This document shows positions 32,308 through 40,567 of a stretch of 46,072 nt of DNA, piece by piece. Below the pieces are notes generated by a model. The model did no database searches. It was not told where the DNA came from and saw only the letters and a list, made by a program, of their open reading frames with translations. The position numbers were made by a program, and so were the translations under genes. Each line of letters starts with the position of its first letter. Within the stretch, counting starts at the first letter, position 1. The stretch is from Megamonas hypermegale_A (lineage in GTDB: Bacteria > Bacillota > Negativicutes > Selenomonadales > Selenomonadaceae): NCBI RefSeq assembly GCF_030371585.1, contig NZ_JAUDCE010000017.1; one strand, given 5' to 3'.

Positions 32308-33321
32308 ATGGCAGTTAAAGTTGCTATTAATGGTTTCGGCCGTATCGGTCGTCTCGCTTTCAGACAAATGTTCGATGCAGAAGGTTATGAAGTTGTTGCA
32401 ATCAACGACTTAACAAGCCCGAAAATGCTTGCTCACCTTCTCAAATATGACTCTACTCAGGGCAGATATGAATATGCTGATAGCGTTGTAGCTGGTGAAG
32501 ACTCCATTACTGTTAATGGTAAAAAAATCACTATCTATGCTAAACCAAATCCTGAAGAATTACCTTGGGGCGAACTCGATGTAGACGTTGTTTTGGAATG
32601 CACTGGTTTCTTCGCTTCCAAAGCTAAAGCAGAAGCTCATATCAGAGCTGGCGCTAAAAAAGTTGTTATCTCCGCTCCTGCTGGTAACGATCTTCCTACA
32701 ATCGTTTACAATGTAAACCATGAAACTTTAAAAGCTAGCGATACAGTTATTTCCGCTGCTTCCTGCACAACTAACTGCTTAGCTCCAATGGCTAACGCTC
32801 TTAACAAATTTGCTCCTATCCAGAGCGGTATCATGACTACTGTTCATGCTTACACTGGTGACCAGATGACTCTTGATGGCCCGCAGCGCAAAGGTGATTT
32901 AAGACGTTCCCGTGCAGCAGCTGTTAATATCGTTCCTAACTCCACTGGTGCTGCTAAAGCAATCGGTCTCGTTATTCCTGAATTGAACGGTAAATTAATC
33001 GGCTCCGCACAGCGCGTTCCTACCCCTACTGGTTCCACTACTATCTTAGTAGCAGTTGTAAAAGGTGAAGTGACTGTTGAAGGTATCAATGCTGCTATGA
33101 AAGCTGCTCAGACTGAATCCTTCGGTTATACTGAAGAACAGCTCGTTTCCAGCGATATCGTTGGTATGAGATATGGTTCTCTCTTCGATGCAACTCAGAC
33201 TATGGTTTCCAAAATGGAAGATGGTAACTCCTTAGTTCAGGTTGTTTCCTGGTACGATAACGAAAACAGCTACACTAGCCAGATGGTTCGTACAATTAAA
33301 TACTTCGCTGAACTTAAGTAA
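32308..33321 (+). CDS. gap: Glyceraldehyde-3-phosphate dehydrogenase, type I
   Basis: 337-aa NAD-dependent GAPDH. The Rossmann signature is INGFGRIGRLAFR and the following Asp in INDLTSP (Asp34) favours NAD over NADP. The catalytic block SAASCTTNCLAP has Cys153. It oxidises glyceraldehyde 3-phosphate to 1,3-bisphosphoglycerate. AGGGGG lies 8 bp before the ATG. Codon choice is strongly biased (GCT, GTT, GGT), as in very highly expressed genes. It leads the glycolytic cluster and is separated from pgk by a strong hairpin. Confidence 0.97.
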   Translation: MAVKVAINGFGRIGRLAFRQMFDAEGYEVVAINDLTSPKMLAHLLKYDSTQGRYEYADSVVAGEDSITVNGKKITIYAKPNPEELPWGELDVDVVLECTGFFASKAKAEAHIRAGAKKVVISAPAGNDLPTIVYNVNHETLKASDTVISAASCTTNCLAPMANALNKFAPIQSGIMTTVHAYTGDQMTLDGPQRKGDLRRSRAAAVNIVPNSTGAAKAIGLVIPELNGKLIGSAQRVPTPTGSTTILVAVVKGEVTVEGINAAMKAAQTESFGYTEEQLVSSDIVGMRYGSLFDATQTMVSKMEDGNSLVQVVSWYDNENSYTSQMVRTIKYFAELK

Positions 33322-33342
33322 TTGATTTGTGCAGCCTTTTAT

Positions 33343-33367
33343 GGACCGGTCTTAAAAAGGCCGGTCC
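33343..33367 (+). other. Stable hairpin in the gap-pgk spacer
   Basis: GGACCGGTC / GGCCGGTCC stem of 9 bp (one wobble) with a 7-nt loop, followed by TATTTTG. The weak T run suggests partial termination or protection of the gap mRNA 3' end, letting gap exceed pgk. Confidence 0.75.
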
Positions 33368-33395
33368 TATTTTGAATTTACGGAGGGTTTTATTA

Positions 33396-34574
33396 ATGAA
33401 TAAGAAATCTATCAGAGACATTGATGTAAATGGTAAAAAAGTCTTTATCCGCGTTGACTTCAACGTGCCTATGGACGAAAATCAGAATATTACTAACGAC
33501 AAACGCATTCGTGCTACATTACCTACTTTAAATTATCTGTTAGAACATAATGCAGCTTTAATTCTTGCTTGCCATGTCGGCCGTCCGAAAGGACAGAGAG
33601 TTCCGGAATTGTCCGTTAAACCGATTGTTAAAAGACTTTCCGAACTTTTAGGCAGAGAAGTTAAATATGCTGAAGACTGCGTTGGCGAAGCTGCGCAAAA
33701 AGCTGCTGCTGATTTAAAACCGGGTGAAGTATTACTGCTTGAAAACCTCCGTTATCACAACGAAGAAACGAAAAATGACCCAGAATTTGCAAAACAGCTT
33801 GCTTCCTTAGCTGATGTTGCTGTTGATGATGCTTTCGGCGTATCTCACAGAGCACACGCTTCCAATGCTGGTATTGCTCAGTATGTTGAAGTTGTTGCCG
33901 GCTTCCTGATTGAAAAAGAAATTCAGTTCATCGGCACTGCATTATCCAATCCGCAGCGTCCGTTCGTTGCTATCATCGGCGGCGCGAAAGTTTCCGATAA
34001 AATCGGCGTTATCTCCAACCTGCTGGAAAAAGCTGACGCTGTAGTAATCGGCGGCGGTATGGCTAATACTTTCCTTGCAGCTCAGGGCAAAAACACTGGT
34101 AAATCTTTAGTTGAAGAAGATAAAATTTCTCTTGCTAAAGAACTGCTTGCTAAAGCTGAAGAAAAAGGCGTTAAAGTATTCCTGCCGGCAGAAGTTGTTG
34201 TAGCTGACAAATTTGCAGCTGATGCAGACCACAAAACTGTATCCGTTGACGAAGTTCCAGCTGACTGGATGATTTTGGACAACAAATTCAGCGCTGAATG
34301 CGAAGAAGCAGTTAAAAATGCAAAAACGATTGTTTGGAACGGACCTATGGGCGTATTCGAATTCGACGCATTCGCTAAAGGAACGGAAGAAATCGCTCAT
34401 GCTGTTGCTGAATCTGAAGGCACTAGCATTGTTGGCGGCGGCGACTCTATCGCAGCTCTCAAGAAAACTGGTCTTTCTGACAAAATTTCCCATATTTCCA
34501 CAGGCGGCGGCGCTACTTTGGAATTCCTCGAAGGCAAACCGATGCCTGGTATCGCAGCTATTGCTGACAAATAA
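33396..34574 (+). CDS. pgk: Phosphoglycerate kinase
   Basis: 392-aa monomeric kinase that transfers the acyl phosphate of 1,3-bisphosphoglycerate to ADP. N-terminal substrate site: KVFIRVDFNVPMDENQNITN, then HVGRPKG. Nucleotide site: GGAKVSDKIGVI. The C-terminal loop is VGGGDSIAAL, followed by SHISTGGGATLEFLEG. ATG 33396 (GGAGGG 8 nt ahead) is chosen; an in-frame upstream ATG would run back through the spacer hairpin. It is followed by tpiA after 42 bp. Confidence 0.97.
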   Translation: MNKKSIRDIDVNGKKVFIRVDFNVPMDENQNITNDKRIRATLPTLNYLLEHNAALILACHVGRPKGQRVPELSVKPIVKRLSELLGREVKYAEDCVGEAAQKAAADLKPGEVLLLENLRYHNEETKNDPEFAKQLASLADVAVDDAFGVSHRAHASNAGIAQYVEVVAGFLIEKEIQFIGTALSNPQRPFVAIIGGAKVSDKIGVISNLLEKADAVVIGGGMANTFLAAQGKNTGKSLVEEDKISLAKELLAKAEEKGVKVFLPAEVVVADKFAADADHKTVSVDEVPADWMILDNKFSAECEEAVKNAKTIVWNGPMGVFEFDAFAKGTEEIAHAVAESEGTSIVGGGDSIAALKKTGLSDKISHISTGGGATLEFLEGKPMPGIAAIADK

Positions 34575-34616
34575 TTAAAGAAAACAATAAAATTTTAAGA
34601 AGAGGTTGATTTTGTA

Positions 34617-35369
34617 ATGCGTAAACCTATTATTGCTGGTAACTGGAAAATGAATAATACTGCAGCTGCAGGCGTGGCTCTCGTTAAAGATTTAGCTCCG
34701 CTCGTTAAAGACAATACTGCTGTTGATATCGTAGTTTGCCCTACATTCACTGCTCTTTCCGCTGTTTGCGAAGCTGTAAAAGGCACTAACATTCACGTTG
34801 GCGCACAGAACGTTCATTGGGAAAAAAGCGGCGCTTTCACTGGTGAAATTTCCGCTGAAATGCTCACTGAACTCGGCGTTGAATACGTTGTAATCGGTCA
34901 TTCCGAACGCCGCGAAATGTTCGGCGAAACTGACGAATATGTAAACAAACGCGCTAAAGCTGCTCTTGCTGCCGGTATCGTTCCGATTATCTGCTGCGGT
35001 GAAACTTTAGAAACTCGTGAAGCTGGTACTACTAATGACTTCGTAAGCGGTCAGATTAAAGCTGCTCTGGAAGGTTTAACTGCTGCTCAGGTAGCTGGTC
35101 TTGTTATCGCTTATGAACCGATTTGGGCTATTGGTACTGGCAAAACTGCTACATTCGAACAGGCTGAAGAAGTTTGCGCTTGCATTCGCGAAACTGTAAA
35201 AGCTATGTTTGATGAAGCTACTGCTGACGCTGTCCGCATTCAGTACGGCGGAAGTGTAAAACCTGCAACTATCGACGGTTTAATGCAGAAACCTAACGTT
35301 GACGGTGCACTTGTTGGCGGTGCTTCCTTAAAAGCTGCTGACTTCAGCGCAATCGTTAACTTTAAATAA
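34617..35369 (+). CDS. tpiA: Triosephosphate isomerase
   Basis: 250-aa TIM barrel interconverting dihydroxyacetone phosphate and glyceraldehyde 3-phosphate. The active-site residues are present: Lys11 in AGNWKMN, His95 in VIGHSERRE, and Glu167 in AYEPIWAIGTG, with the phosphate loop YGGSVKP. AGAGG precedes the ATG. Third gene of the glycolytic cluster. Confidence 0.98.
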   Translation: MRKPIIAGNWKMNNTAAAGVALVKDLAPLVKDNTAVDIVVCPTFTALSAVCEAVKGTNIHVGAQNVHWEKSGAFTGEISAEMLTELGVEYVVIGHSERREMFGETDEYVNKRAKAALAAGIVPIICCGETLETREAGTTNDFVSGQIKAALEGLTAAQVAGLVIAYEPIWAIGTGKTATFEQAEEVCACIRETVKAMFDEATADAVRIQYGGSVKPATIDGLMQKPNVDGALVGGASLKAADFSAIVNFK

Positions 35370-35396
35370 GCTGTACATCCCTAAAAAAGTAAAAAA

Positions 35397-35466
35397 CCGT
35401 GCGGCACACGGGGATTGTCCGGTAAGACGGAAAGCATCCGGTTATTTACCCGAATGACCGGGTGCC
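35397..35466 (+). other. GC-rich structured spacer between tpiA and gpmI
   Basis: Three consecutive hairpins in an otherwise AT-rich spacer. 35397-35411: CCGTG/CACGG. 35412-35439: GGAT-TG-TCCG closed by CGGA-AAGC-ATCC. 35448-35463: ACCCG/CGGGT. GGCA (35403-35406) can alternatively pair with TGCC (35463-35466), giving a three-way junction that competes with the first hairpin. On the minus strand the first hairpin is followed by six T. I do not recognise the motif. Confidence 0.55.
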
Positions 35467-35503
35467 ATGCCATTTAAAATTTATCGAATGAGGTAATGTA
35501 ATA

Positions 35504-37027
35504 ATGTCTAAACTTAATGCTCCTGTTGCACTGATTATTATGGACGGTTGGGGAATTGGCGTAGCCGGCAGTACAACAAATGCCGTTAATATCGGTAAAA
35601 CACCTGTTATTGACGGACTTACTGCCAAATATCCTCATGCACAGCTTGCCTGCTCCGGTGAAGCAGTAGGTCTGCCGGACGGACAGATGGGCAACTCCGA
35701 AGTCGGTCATACCAATATCGGTGCTGGCCGTATTGTTTATCAGGAATTAACACGTATCACAAAAGCTATTCGTGAAGGTGCATTCTTTAAAAATCCTGCA
35801 TTTTTAGATGTTATTAATGCAATAAAAGAACACGGCGGCGCACTCCATTTAATGGGTCTGCTGTCCGACGGCGGCGTTCACAGCCATAACACTCATCTTT
35901 ATGCACTGCTTCAACTGGCAAAACAGGAAGGCTTAGAAAAGGTTTACGTTCATGCTTTCCTCGACGGACGCGATGTTCCGCCTTCTAGTGCTGCCGAATA
36001 CCTGGAACAGCTGGAAGAAAAAATCAAAGAAATCGGCGTAGGCAAAATCGCTACGATTTCCGGCCGTTATTATGCTATGGACCGCGACAAACGCTGGGAC
36101 CGTGTAGAAAAAGCGTATAAAGCAATCGCTATGGCAGAAGGTGTAAAACAGCCGACTTCCGCAGCTGCTATTAAAAATTCCTACGAAGAAGATACGACGG
36201 ATGAATTCGTTGTTCCGGTCGTAGTCGGTGATTATGCCGGTATGGCAAACGGTGACGGCGCTATTTTCTACAACTTCCGTCCGGACCGTGCCCGCGAACT
36301 CACCCATGCTTTCATAGATGCAACATTTGACGGATTTGCGCGCAATGAGGATTTAAAAATTCCGTTCGTTACAATGACGCAGTATGAAAAAGGCATGAAT
36401 GTGGAAATTGCTTACAAACCGGAAGCACTCACCAATACACTCGGCGAATATGTAAGCAAACTCGGCTACACTCAGCTGCGCATCGCTGAAACGGAAAAAT
36501 ACGCTCATGTAACATTCTTCTTCAATGGCGGCGTTGAACAGCCGTATGCAGGCGAAGACCGCATCCTGGTTCCTTCACCGAAAGTTGCTACGTATGATTT
36601 GCAGCCGGAAATGAGCGCTATCGAGGTTACGGATAAAGTCGTTGAAGCTATCTTATCGAAAAAATACGACTTCATCATCCTGAACTATGCTAACGGTGAT
36701 ATGGTCGGTCATACAGGCGTAATGGAAGCTGCTGTAAAAGCCGTTGAAACGGTTGATACATGTGTAGGCCGCTTCGTTGACGCCATCAGACAGGTCGGCG
36801 GCAGTGTATGTATTACAGCTGATCACGGCAACGCTGAAAAAATGGTTGATGAAGAAACAAAAGAACCATTTACAGCACATACTACAAACCCAGTACCATT
36901 TATCGTAGTATCTGATAAAGTTAAAGAAGTTAGAAATGGTGCATTATGCGATATAGCACCAACATTACTTACTTTAGCAGGTCTTGAAGTTCCAGCTGAA
37001 ATGACTGGTAAATCTTTAATTGACTAA
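35504..37027 (+). CDS. gpmI: Cofactor-independent phosphoglycerate mutase
   Basis: 507-aa alkaline-phosphatase-fold mutase (Mn-dependent), converting 3-phosphoglycerate to 2-phosphoglycerate. Metal-binding Asp14 is in IIMDGWG and phospho-accepting Ser65 in QMGNSEVGHTNIGAGR. Further metal ligands lie in NYANGDMVGHTG and CITADHGNAE. Length is standard. Proline codons switch from CCG/CCT to exclusively CCA in the last 60 codons or so. It is the last classical glycolytic gene before the NifU-like/GGGtGRT pair; pyk follows those. Confidence 0.97.
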   Translation: MSKLNAPVALIIMDGWGIGVAGSTTNAVNIGKTPVIDGLTAKYPHAQLACSGEAVGLPDGQMGNSEVGHTNIGAGRIVYQELTRITKAIREGAFFKNPAFLDVINAIKEHGGALHLMGLLSDGGVHSHNTHLYALLQLAKQEGLEKVYVHAFLDGRDVPPSSAAEYLEQLEEKIKEIGVGKIATISGRYYAMDRDKRWDRVEKAYKAIAMAEGVKQPTSAAAIKNSYEEDTTDEFVVPVVVGDYAGMANGDGAIFYNFRPDRARELTHAFIDATFDGFARNEDLKIPFVTMTQYEKGMNVEIAYKPEALTNTLGEYVSKLGYTQLRIAETEKYAHVTFFFNGGVEQPYAGEDRILVPSPKVATYDLQPEMSAIEVTDKVVEAILSKKYDFIILNYANGDMVGHTGVMEAAVKAVETVDTCVGRFVDAIRQVGGSVCITADHGNAEKMVDEETKEPFTAHTTNPVPFIVVSDKVKEVRNGALCDIAPTLLTLAGLEVPAEMTGKSLID

Positions 37028-37063
37028 AATTTAAATTGAGTTATTCAATTTATTATCATAAAC

Positions 37064-37093
37064 TTGAATAATGATATGATATAATGTTATAAT
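37064..37093 (+). promoter_or_regulatory. Internal promoter before the NifU-like gene
   Basis: TTGAAT (37064-37069) and TATAAT (37088-37093) are 18 bp apart in the 116-bp spacer. An 8-bp inverted repeat, TTATTCAA/TTGAATAA, overlaps the -35 box and could be an operator. Confidence 0.55.
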
Positions 37094-37143
37094 GTATATC
37101 GTTTAAAAAATGTGTATATTATATATAAGGAGAGGAAAAAAAG

Positions 37144-37842
37144 ATGATCTATTCACAAGAAGTGTCTAACATGACATGTGTGGCAAAAGGCATTGAAAAA
37201 CATGGCCCAGCTCCAATTCCTGAAGAAGGCAAATGGGTACAGGCTAAAGAAATCAAAGATATCAGTGGTTTAACTCATGGTGTTGGCTGGTGTGCTCCTC
37301 AACAGGGTGCTTGCAAATTAACACTCAATGTTAAAGATGGCGTTATCCAAGAAGCATTAGTTGAAACTATTGGTTGCTCCGGTATGACTCATTCCGCAGC
37401 TATGGCTTCCGAAATTCTTCCTGGTAAAACAATTCTTGAAGCATTAAACACTGACCTTGTTTGTGATGCTATCAATACTGCTATGAGAGAATTATTCCTC
37501 CAGATCGTATATGGTAGAACTCAGACTGCATTCTCCGAAGGCGGTCTTCCAATCGGTGCTGGTCTTGAAGACCTTGGTAAAGGTTTAAGAAGCCAGGTTG
37601 GTACTATGTATGGTACACTTGCAAAAGGTTCCCGTTATCTTGAACTTGCTGAAGGTTATGTAACAAGAATTGCTCTTGATGCAGAAGACCGTATCATCGG
37701 TTATGAATTCGTTCACCTCGGCAAAATGATGGAAATGATTACTAAAAAAGGTATTCCTGCTCAAGAAGCTTTAGAAAAAGCAAAAGGTACTTATGGTCGT
37801 TTTGCTGAAGCTGCAAGATACGTAGACCCTCGTAAAGAATAA
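37144..37842 (+). CDS. NifU/IscU-like scaffold partner of GGGtGRT protein
   Basis: 232-aa protein. The middle (GACKLTLNVKDGVIQEALVE, then TIGCSGMTHSAAMASEILPG and KTILEAL) matches the IscU/NifU N-terminal fold. Cysteines that could hold a cluster are Cys50 and Cys57 (GWCAPQQGAC), Cys78 (IGCSGM) and Cys107. Unlike IscU it has about 100 extra C-terminal residues and none of the isc/suf genes lies nearby. In many anaerobes this subtype is found next to the GGGtGRT gene, as here, with 25 bp between them. Cluster binding is inferred from fold; the recipient protein is unknown. AGGAGAGG precedes the ATG. Confidence 0.85.
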   Translation: MIYSQEVSNMTCVAKGIEKHGPAPIPEEGKWVQAKEIKDISGLTHGVGWCAPQQGACKLTLNVKDGVIQEALVETIGCSGMTHSAAMASEILPGKTILEALNTDLVCDAINTAMRELFLQIVYGRTQTAFSEGGLPIGAGLEDLGKGLRSQVGTMYGTLAKGSRYLELAEGYVTRIALDAEDRIIGYEFVHLGKMMEMITKKGIPAQEALEKAKGTYGRFAEAARYVDPRKE

Positions 37843-37867
37843 TAAATTTAGGAAGGAATGAAATTAA

Positions 37868-38869
37868 ATGGCATTGTTTGAAAGTTACGAACGTCGTATT
37901 GATAAAATTAACAAAGCTTTAGACGGCTATGGTATTTCTTCTCTGGAAGAAGCTAAAAAAATCTGTGACGATAAAGGCATCGACGTTGCTGCTATCGTTA
38001 GAGGCATTCAGCCTATCTGCTTTGAAAACGCTTGCTGGGCTTACACTGTAGGTGCAGCTATGGCTATTAAAAAAGGCTGCACAAAAGCTGTAGATGCTGC
38101 AAAAATCATCGGTGAAGGTCTTCAGGCTTTCTGTATCCCTGGTTCTGTTGCTGAAAACAGAAAAGTAGGTTTAGGTCATGGTAACCTCGCTTCCATGCTT
38201 TTAAGTGAAGATGCAAAATGCTTTGCATTCCTCGCAGGTCATGAATCCTTTGCTGCTGCTGAAGGTGCTATCGGTATCGCCAGAACAGCAAACAAAGTTA
38301 GAACTATTCCTCTGAAAGTTATCTTAAATGGTCTCGGCAAAGATGCCGCTCAGATCATCTCCCGTATAAATGGGTTCACTTATGTTCAGACTCAGTATGA
38401 TTATGCAACTGGCGACCTTAAAGTAGTTAATGAAACTCCTTATTCCGACGGCGAACGCGCTGCTATCAAATGCTACGGTGCAGACTCCGTTCAGGAAGGC
38501 GTTGCCATCATGCACAAAGAAGATGTTGACATCTCTATTACTGGTAACTCTACAAACCCTACCCGTTTCCAACATCCGGTAGCAGGCTGCTACAAAAAAG
38601 AATGTATCGAAAAGGGTAAAAAATACTTCTCCGTTGCATCCGGCGGCGGTACAGGCAGAACACTTCATCCGGACAACATGGCAGCAGGTCCTGCTTCCTA
38701 TGGTATGACTGATACTATGGGTCGTATGCACTCTGATGCTCAGTTCGCTGGTTCTTCTTCCGTACCTGCTCATGTTGAAATGATGGGTCTCATCGGCATG
38801 GGTAACAACCCTATGGTTGGCGCTAGCGTAGCCGTAGCTGTAGCTGTTCAGGAAGCAATGAGCAAATAA
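37868..38869 (+). CDS. GGGtGRT protein (function unknown)
   Basis: 333-aa member of the family named for its GGGTGRT motif (here residues 259-265, in SVASGGGTGRTLHPDNMAAG). Several cysteines are spread along it (33, 51, 56, 71, 89, 118, 202, 241, 246) but form no CxxC motif. It appears soluble. Highly expressed-type codons are used. The partner is the NifU-like gene directly upstream; pyruvate kinase follows after 31 bp. The family has no established biochemical function. The cluster position suggests a role near central carbon metabolism or a cluster-dependent modification, but that is inference. Confidence 0.9.
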   Translation: MALFESYERRIDKINKALDGYGISSLEEAKKICDDKGIDVAAIVRGIQPICFENACWAYTVGAAMAIKKGCTKAVDAAKIIGEGLQAFCIPGSVAENRKVGLGHGNLASMLLSEDAKCFAFLAGHESFAAAEGAIGIARTANKVRTIPLKVILNGLGKDAAQIISRINGFTYVQTQYDYATGDLKVVNETPYSDGERAAIKCYGADSVQEGVAIMHKEDVDISITGNSTNPTRFQHPVAGCYKKECIEKGKKYFSVASGGGTGRTLHPDNMAAGPASYGMTDTMGRMHSDAQFAGSSSVPAHVEMMGLIGMGNNPMVGASVAVAVAVQEAMSK

Positions 38870-38900
38870 TTTTAAATTTTATTTAGGTGGGGATTAAAAA

Positions 38901-40319
38901 ATGTTAAAGAAAACAAAAGTCGTTTGCACAATGGGTCCAAACTATGACAAAGGCGATGGCCTTTTAGAAAAAGTTATTGAAAACGGTATGAACGTTGCAC
39001 GTTTCAATTTCTCTCATGGTGACTACGCTGAACATGAAACACGTATCAACCAGGTAAAAGAAACTGCTAAGAAACTCAATACTACTGTTTCCTTAATGCT
39101 TGATACTAAAGGACCTGAAATGCGTCTCGGCGATTTTGCTGAAGGAAAAGTATTCCTTAAAGCAGGTCACAAATTCACTTTAACTAATGAAGATATTCCA
39201 GGCGACGAAACTCACGTTTCCATCAACCACAAAAAACTTTACACAGAAGTAAAACCTGGTAACACTTTATTACTTTCTGACGGTCTTGTAGGTCTGCATG
39301 TTGATGAAATCGTAGGCAAAGACATCGTTTGCACGATTTTAAATGACGGCCCTATGAGCACTCGTAAACGTGCAGCAGCTCCTGGCGTATCTCTTGGTCT
39401 TCCTGCTATCTCCGAACAAGACAGAAACGATATCATCTTCGGTATTGAACATGATATGGATTTCGTAGCTGCTTCCTTCATTCAGCGTGCTGAAGACGTT
39501 GAAGCTATCCGTTCTTTGATTAAAGAACATGGCGGCCACATGGAAATTATTTCCAAAATCGAATGTGTTGAAGCTGTTAAAAACATTGATGCTATCATTG
39601 CTGCATCCGACGGTATCATGGTTGCCCGCGGCGACCTCGGTGTTGAAATGCCGGCTGAAGATGTTCCGCTTATCCAGAAAGACATCATCAAAAAATGCAA
39701 CAAACTCGGCAAACCGGTTATCGTTGCAACTCAGATGCTTGAATCCATGACTTCCAATCCGCGTCCGACCCGTGCAGAAGCTTCCGACGTTGCTAATGCT
39801 ATCTTTGACGGCGCAGATGCTATCATGCTTTCCGGTGAATCTGCAAACGGTGATTATCCGCTGGAAGCAGTTTCCACAATGAACACTATCGCTAAACGTG
39901 TTGAACAGGCTCTCGAATACAAAGAACTCTTCGTATCCAGAGGCTTCACTCATCACAACATCACTACTACTGACGTTATCGCTCATGCTACAGTACAGAT
40001 GGCTTACGAACTCAGCGCTCAGGCTATCATTACTCCGACTGAAAGCGGTTACACTTCCAAAGTAGTATCCAAATATCGTCCGAAAGCTTCCATCGTTGCT
40101 TACACTCCTAGCGACCGTGTAGCTCGTCATCTGAACCTGCGTTGGGGCGTTGTTCCAATCGAAGGCAAAGCTTGGGATGATGTTGATGAAATGATTGCTA
40201 CTGCAACGGCTGCTGCTGTTCGCAAAGGCATCGTTAAACAGGGCGACAAAACAGTTATCACTTCCGGTATGAAATTCGGCGAAGGCAGCACAAGCACAAT
40301 TCGCGTTCATACTATCTAA
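38901..40319 (+). CDS. pyk: Pyruvate kinase
   Basis: 472-aa pyruvate kinase. KTKVVCTMGPN at the start and MNVARFNFSHGD mark the A domain. The catalytic lysine region is MEIISKIECVEAV, followed by IMVARGDLGVEMPAE and KPVIVATQMLESM. The C-terminal domain ends at the usual point and lacks the PEP-utiliser extension found in Bacillus enzymes. It produces pyruvate and ATP. A GTGGGGA ribosome binding site precedes the ATG. It is last in the glycolytic cluster and is followed by a strong terminator. Confidence 0.97.
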   Translation: MLKKTKVVCTMGPNYDKGDGLLEKVIENGMNVARFNFSHGDYAEHETRINQVKETAKKLNTTVSLMLDTKGPEMRLGDFAEGKVFLKAGHKFTLTNEDIPGDETHVSINHKKLYTEVKPGNTLLLSDGLVGLHVDEIVGKDIVCTILNDGPMSTRKRAAAPGVSLGLPAISEQDRNDIIFGIEHDMDFVAASFIQRAEDVEAIRSLIKEHGGHMEIISKIECVEAVKNIDAIIAASDGIMVARGDLGVEMPAEDVPLIQKDIIKKCNKLGKPVIVATQMLESMTSNPRPTRAEASDVANAIFDGADAIMLSGESANGDYPLEAVSTMNTIAKRVEQALEYKELFVSRGFTHHNITTTDVIAHATVQMAYELSAQAIITPTESGYTSKVVSKYRPKASIVAYTPSDRVARHLNLRWGVVPIEGKAWDDVDEMIATATAAAVRKGIVKQGDKTVITSGMKFGEGSTSTIRVHTI

Positions 40320-40344
40320 TTTAAAATTAATACGCGCGTATAAC

Positions 40345-40384
40345 AAAAACAGCCTTTCAGCTTTATGCTTTAAGGCTGTTTTTT
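40345..40384 (+). terminator. Terminator of the glycolytic cluster
   Basis: AAAAACAGCCTT / AAGGCTGTTTTT stem with a 15-nt loop, ending in TTTTTT. Confidence 0.88.
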
Positions 40385-40458
40385 GTTGTCTAGATGAGCT
40401 GACTACAATATTGATATCGCAAAATGGAAAATTAAATGATACAATATTTTTAGATATT

Positions 40459-40516
40459 ATTTGTTGTGCCGATAAAATATCTATGCTGCTTGGGAAAATC
40501 AAACGGCGCAACAAAT
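40459..40516 (+). repeat. Structured repeat, short form G
   Basis: ATTTGTTGTGCCG (40459-40471) pairs with CGGCGCAACAAAT (40504-40516), 13 bp with one wobble. Inside, ATAAAATATC and CTGCTTGGGAAAATCAAAC match the flanks of the full element, but the 20-bp arm and invariant loop are missing. It lies 5' of thrE. Confidence 0.75.
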
Positions 40517-40567
40517 ACTATTGATAAGTAAAGATATGTATTTGCAGGGATATAGGTAGGGAATTTT

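Noticed and set aside
39339..40514. 391-codon minus-strand open frame opposite pyruvate kinase
   Set aside because: It is the antisense shadow of pyk, with Ser/Asn/Phe-rich low-complexity translation and no ribosome binding site. Such frames arise from the strong codon bias of the sense gene.
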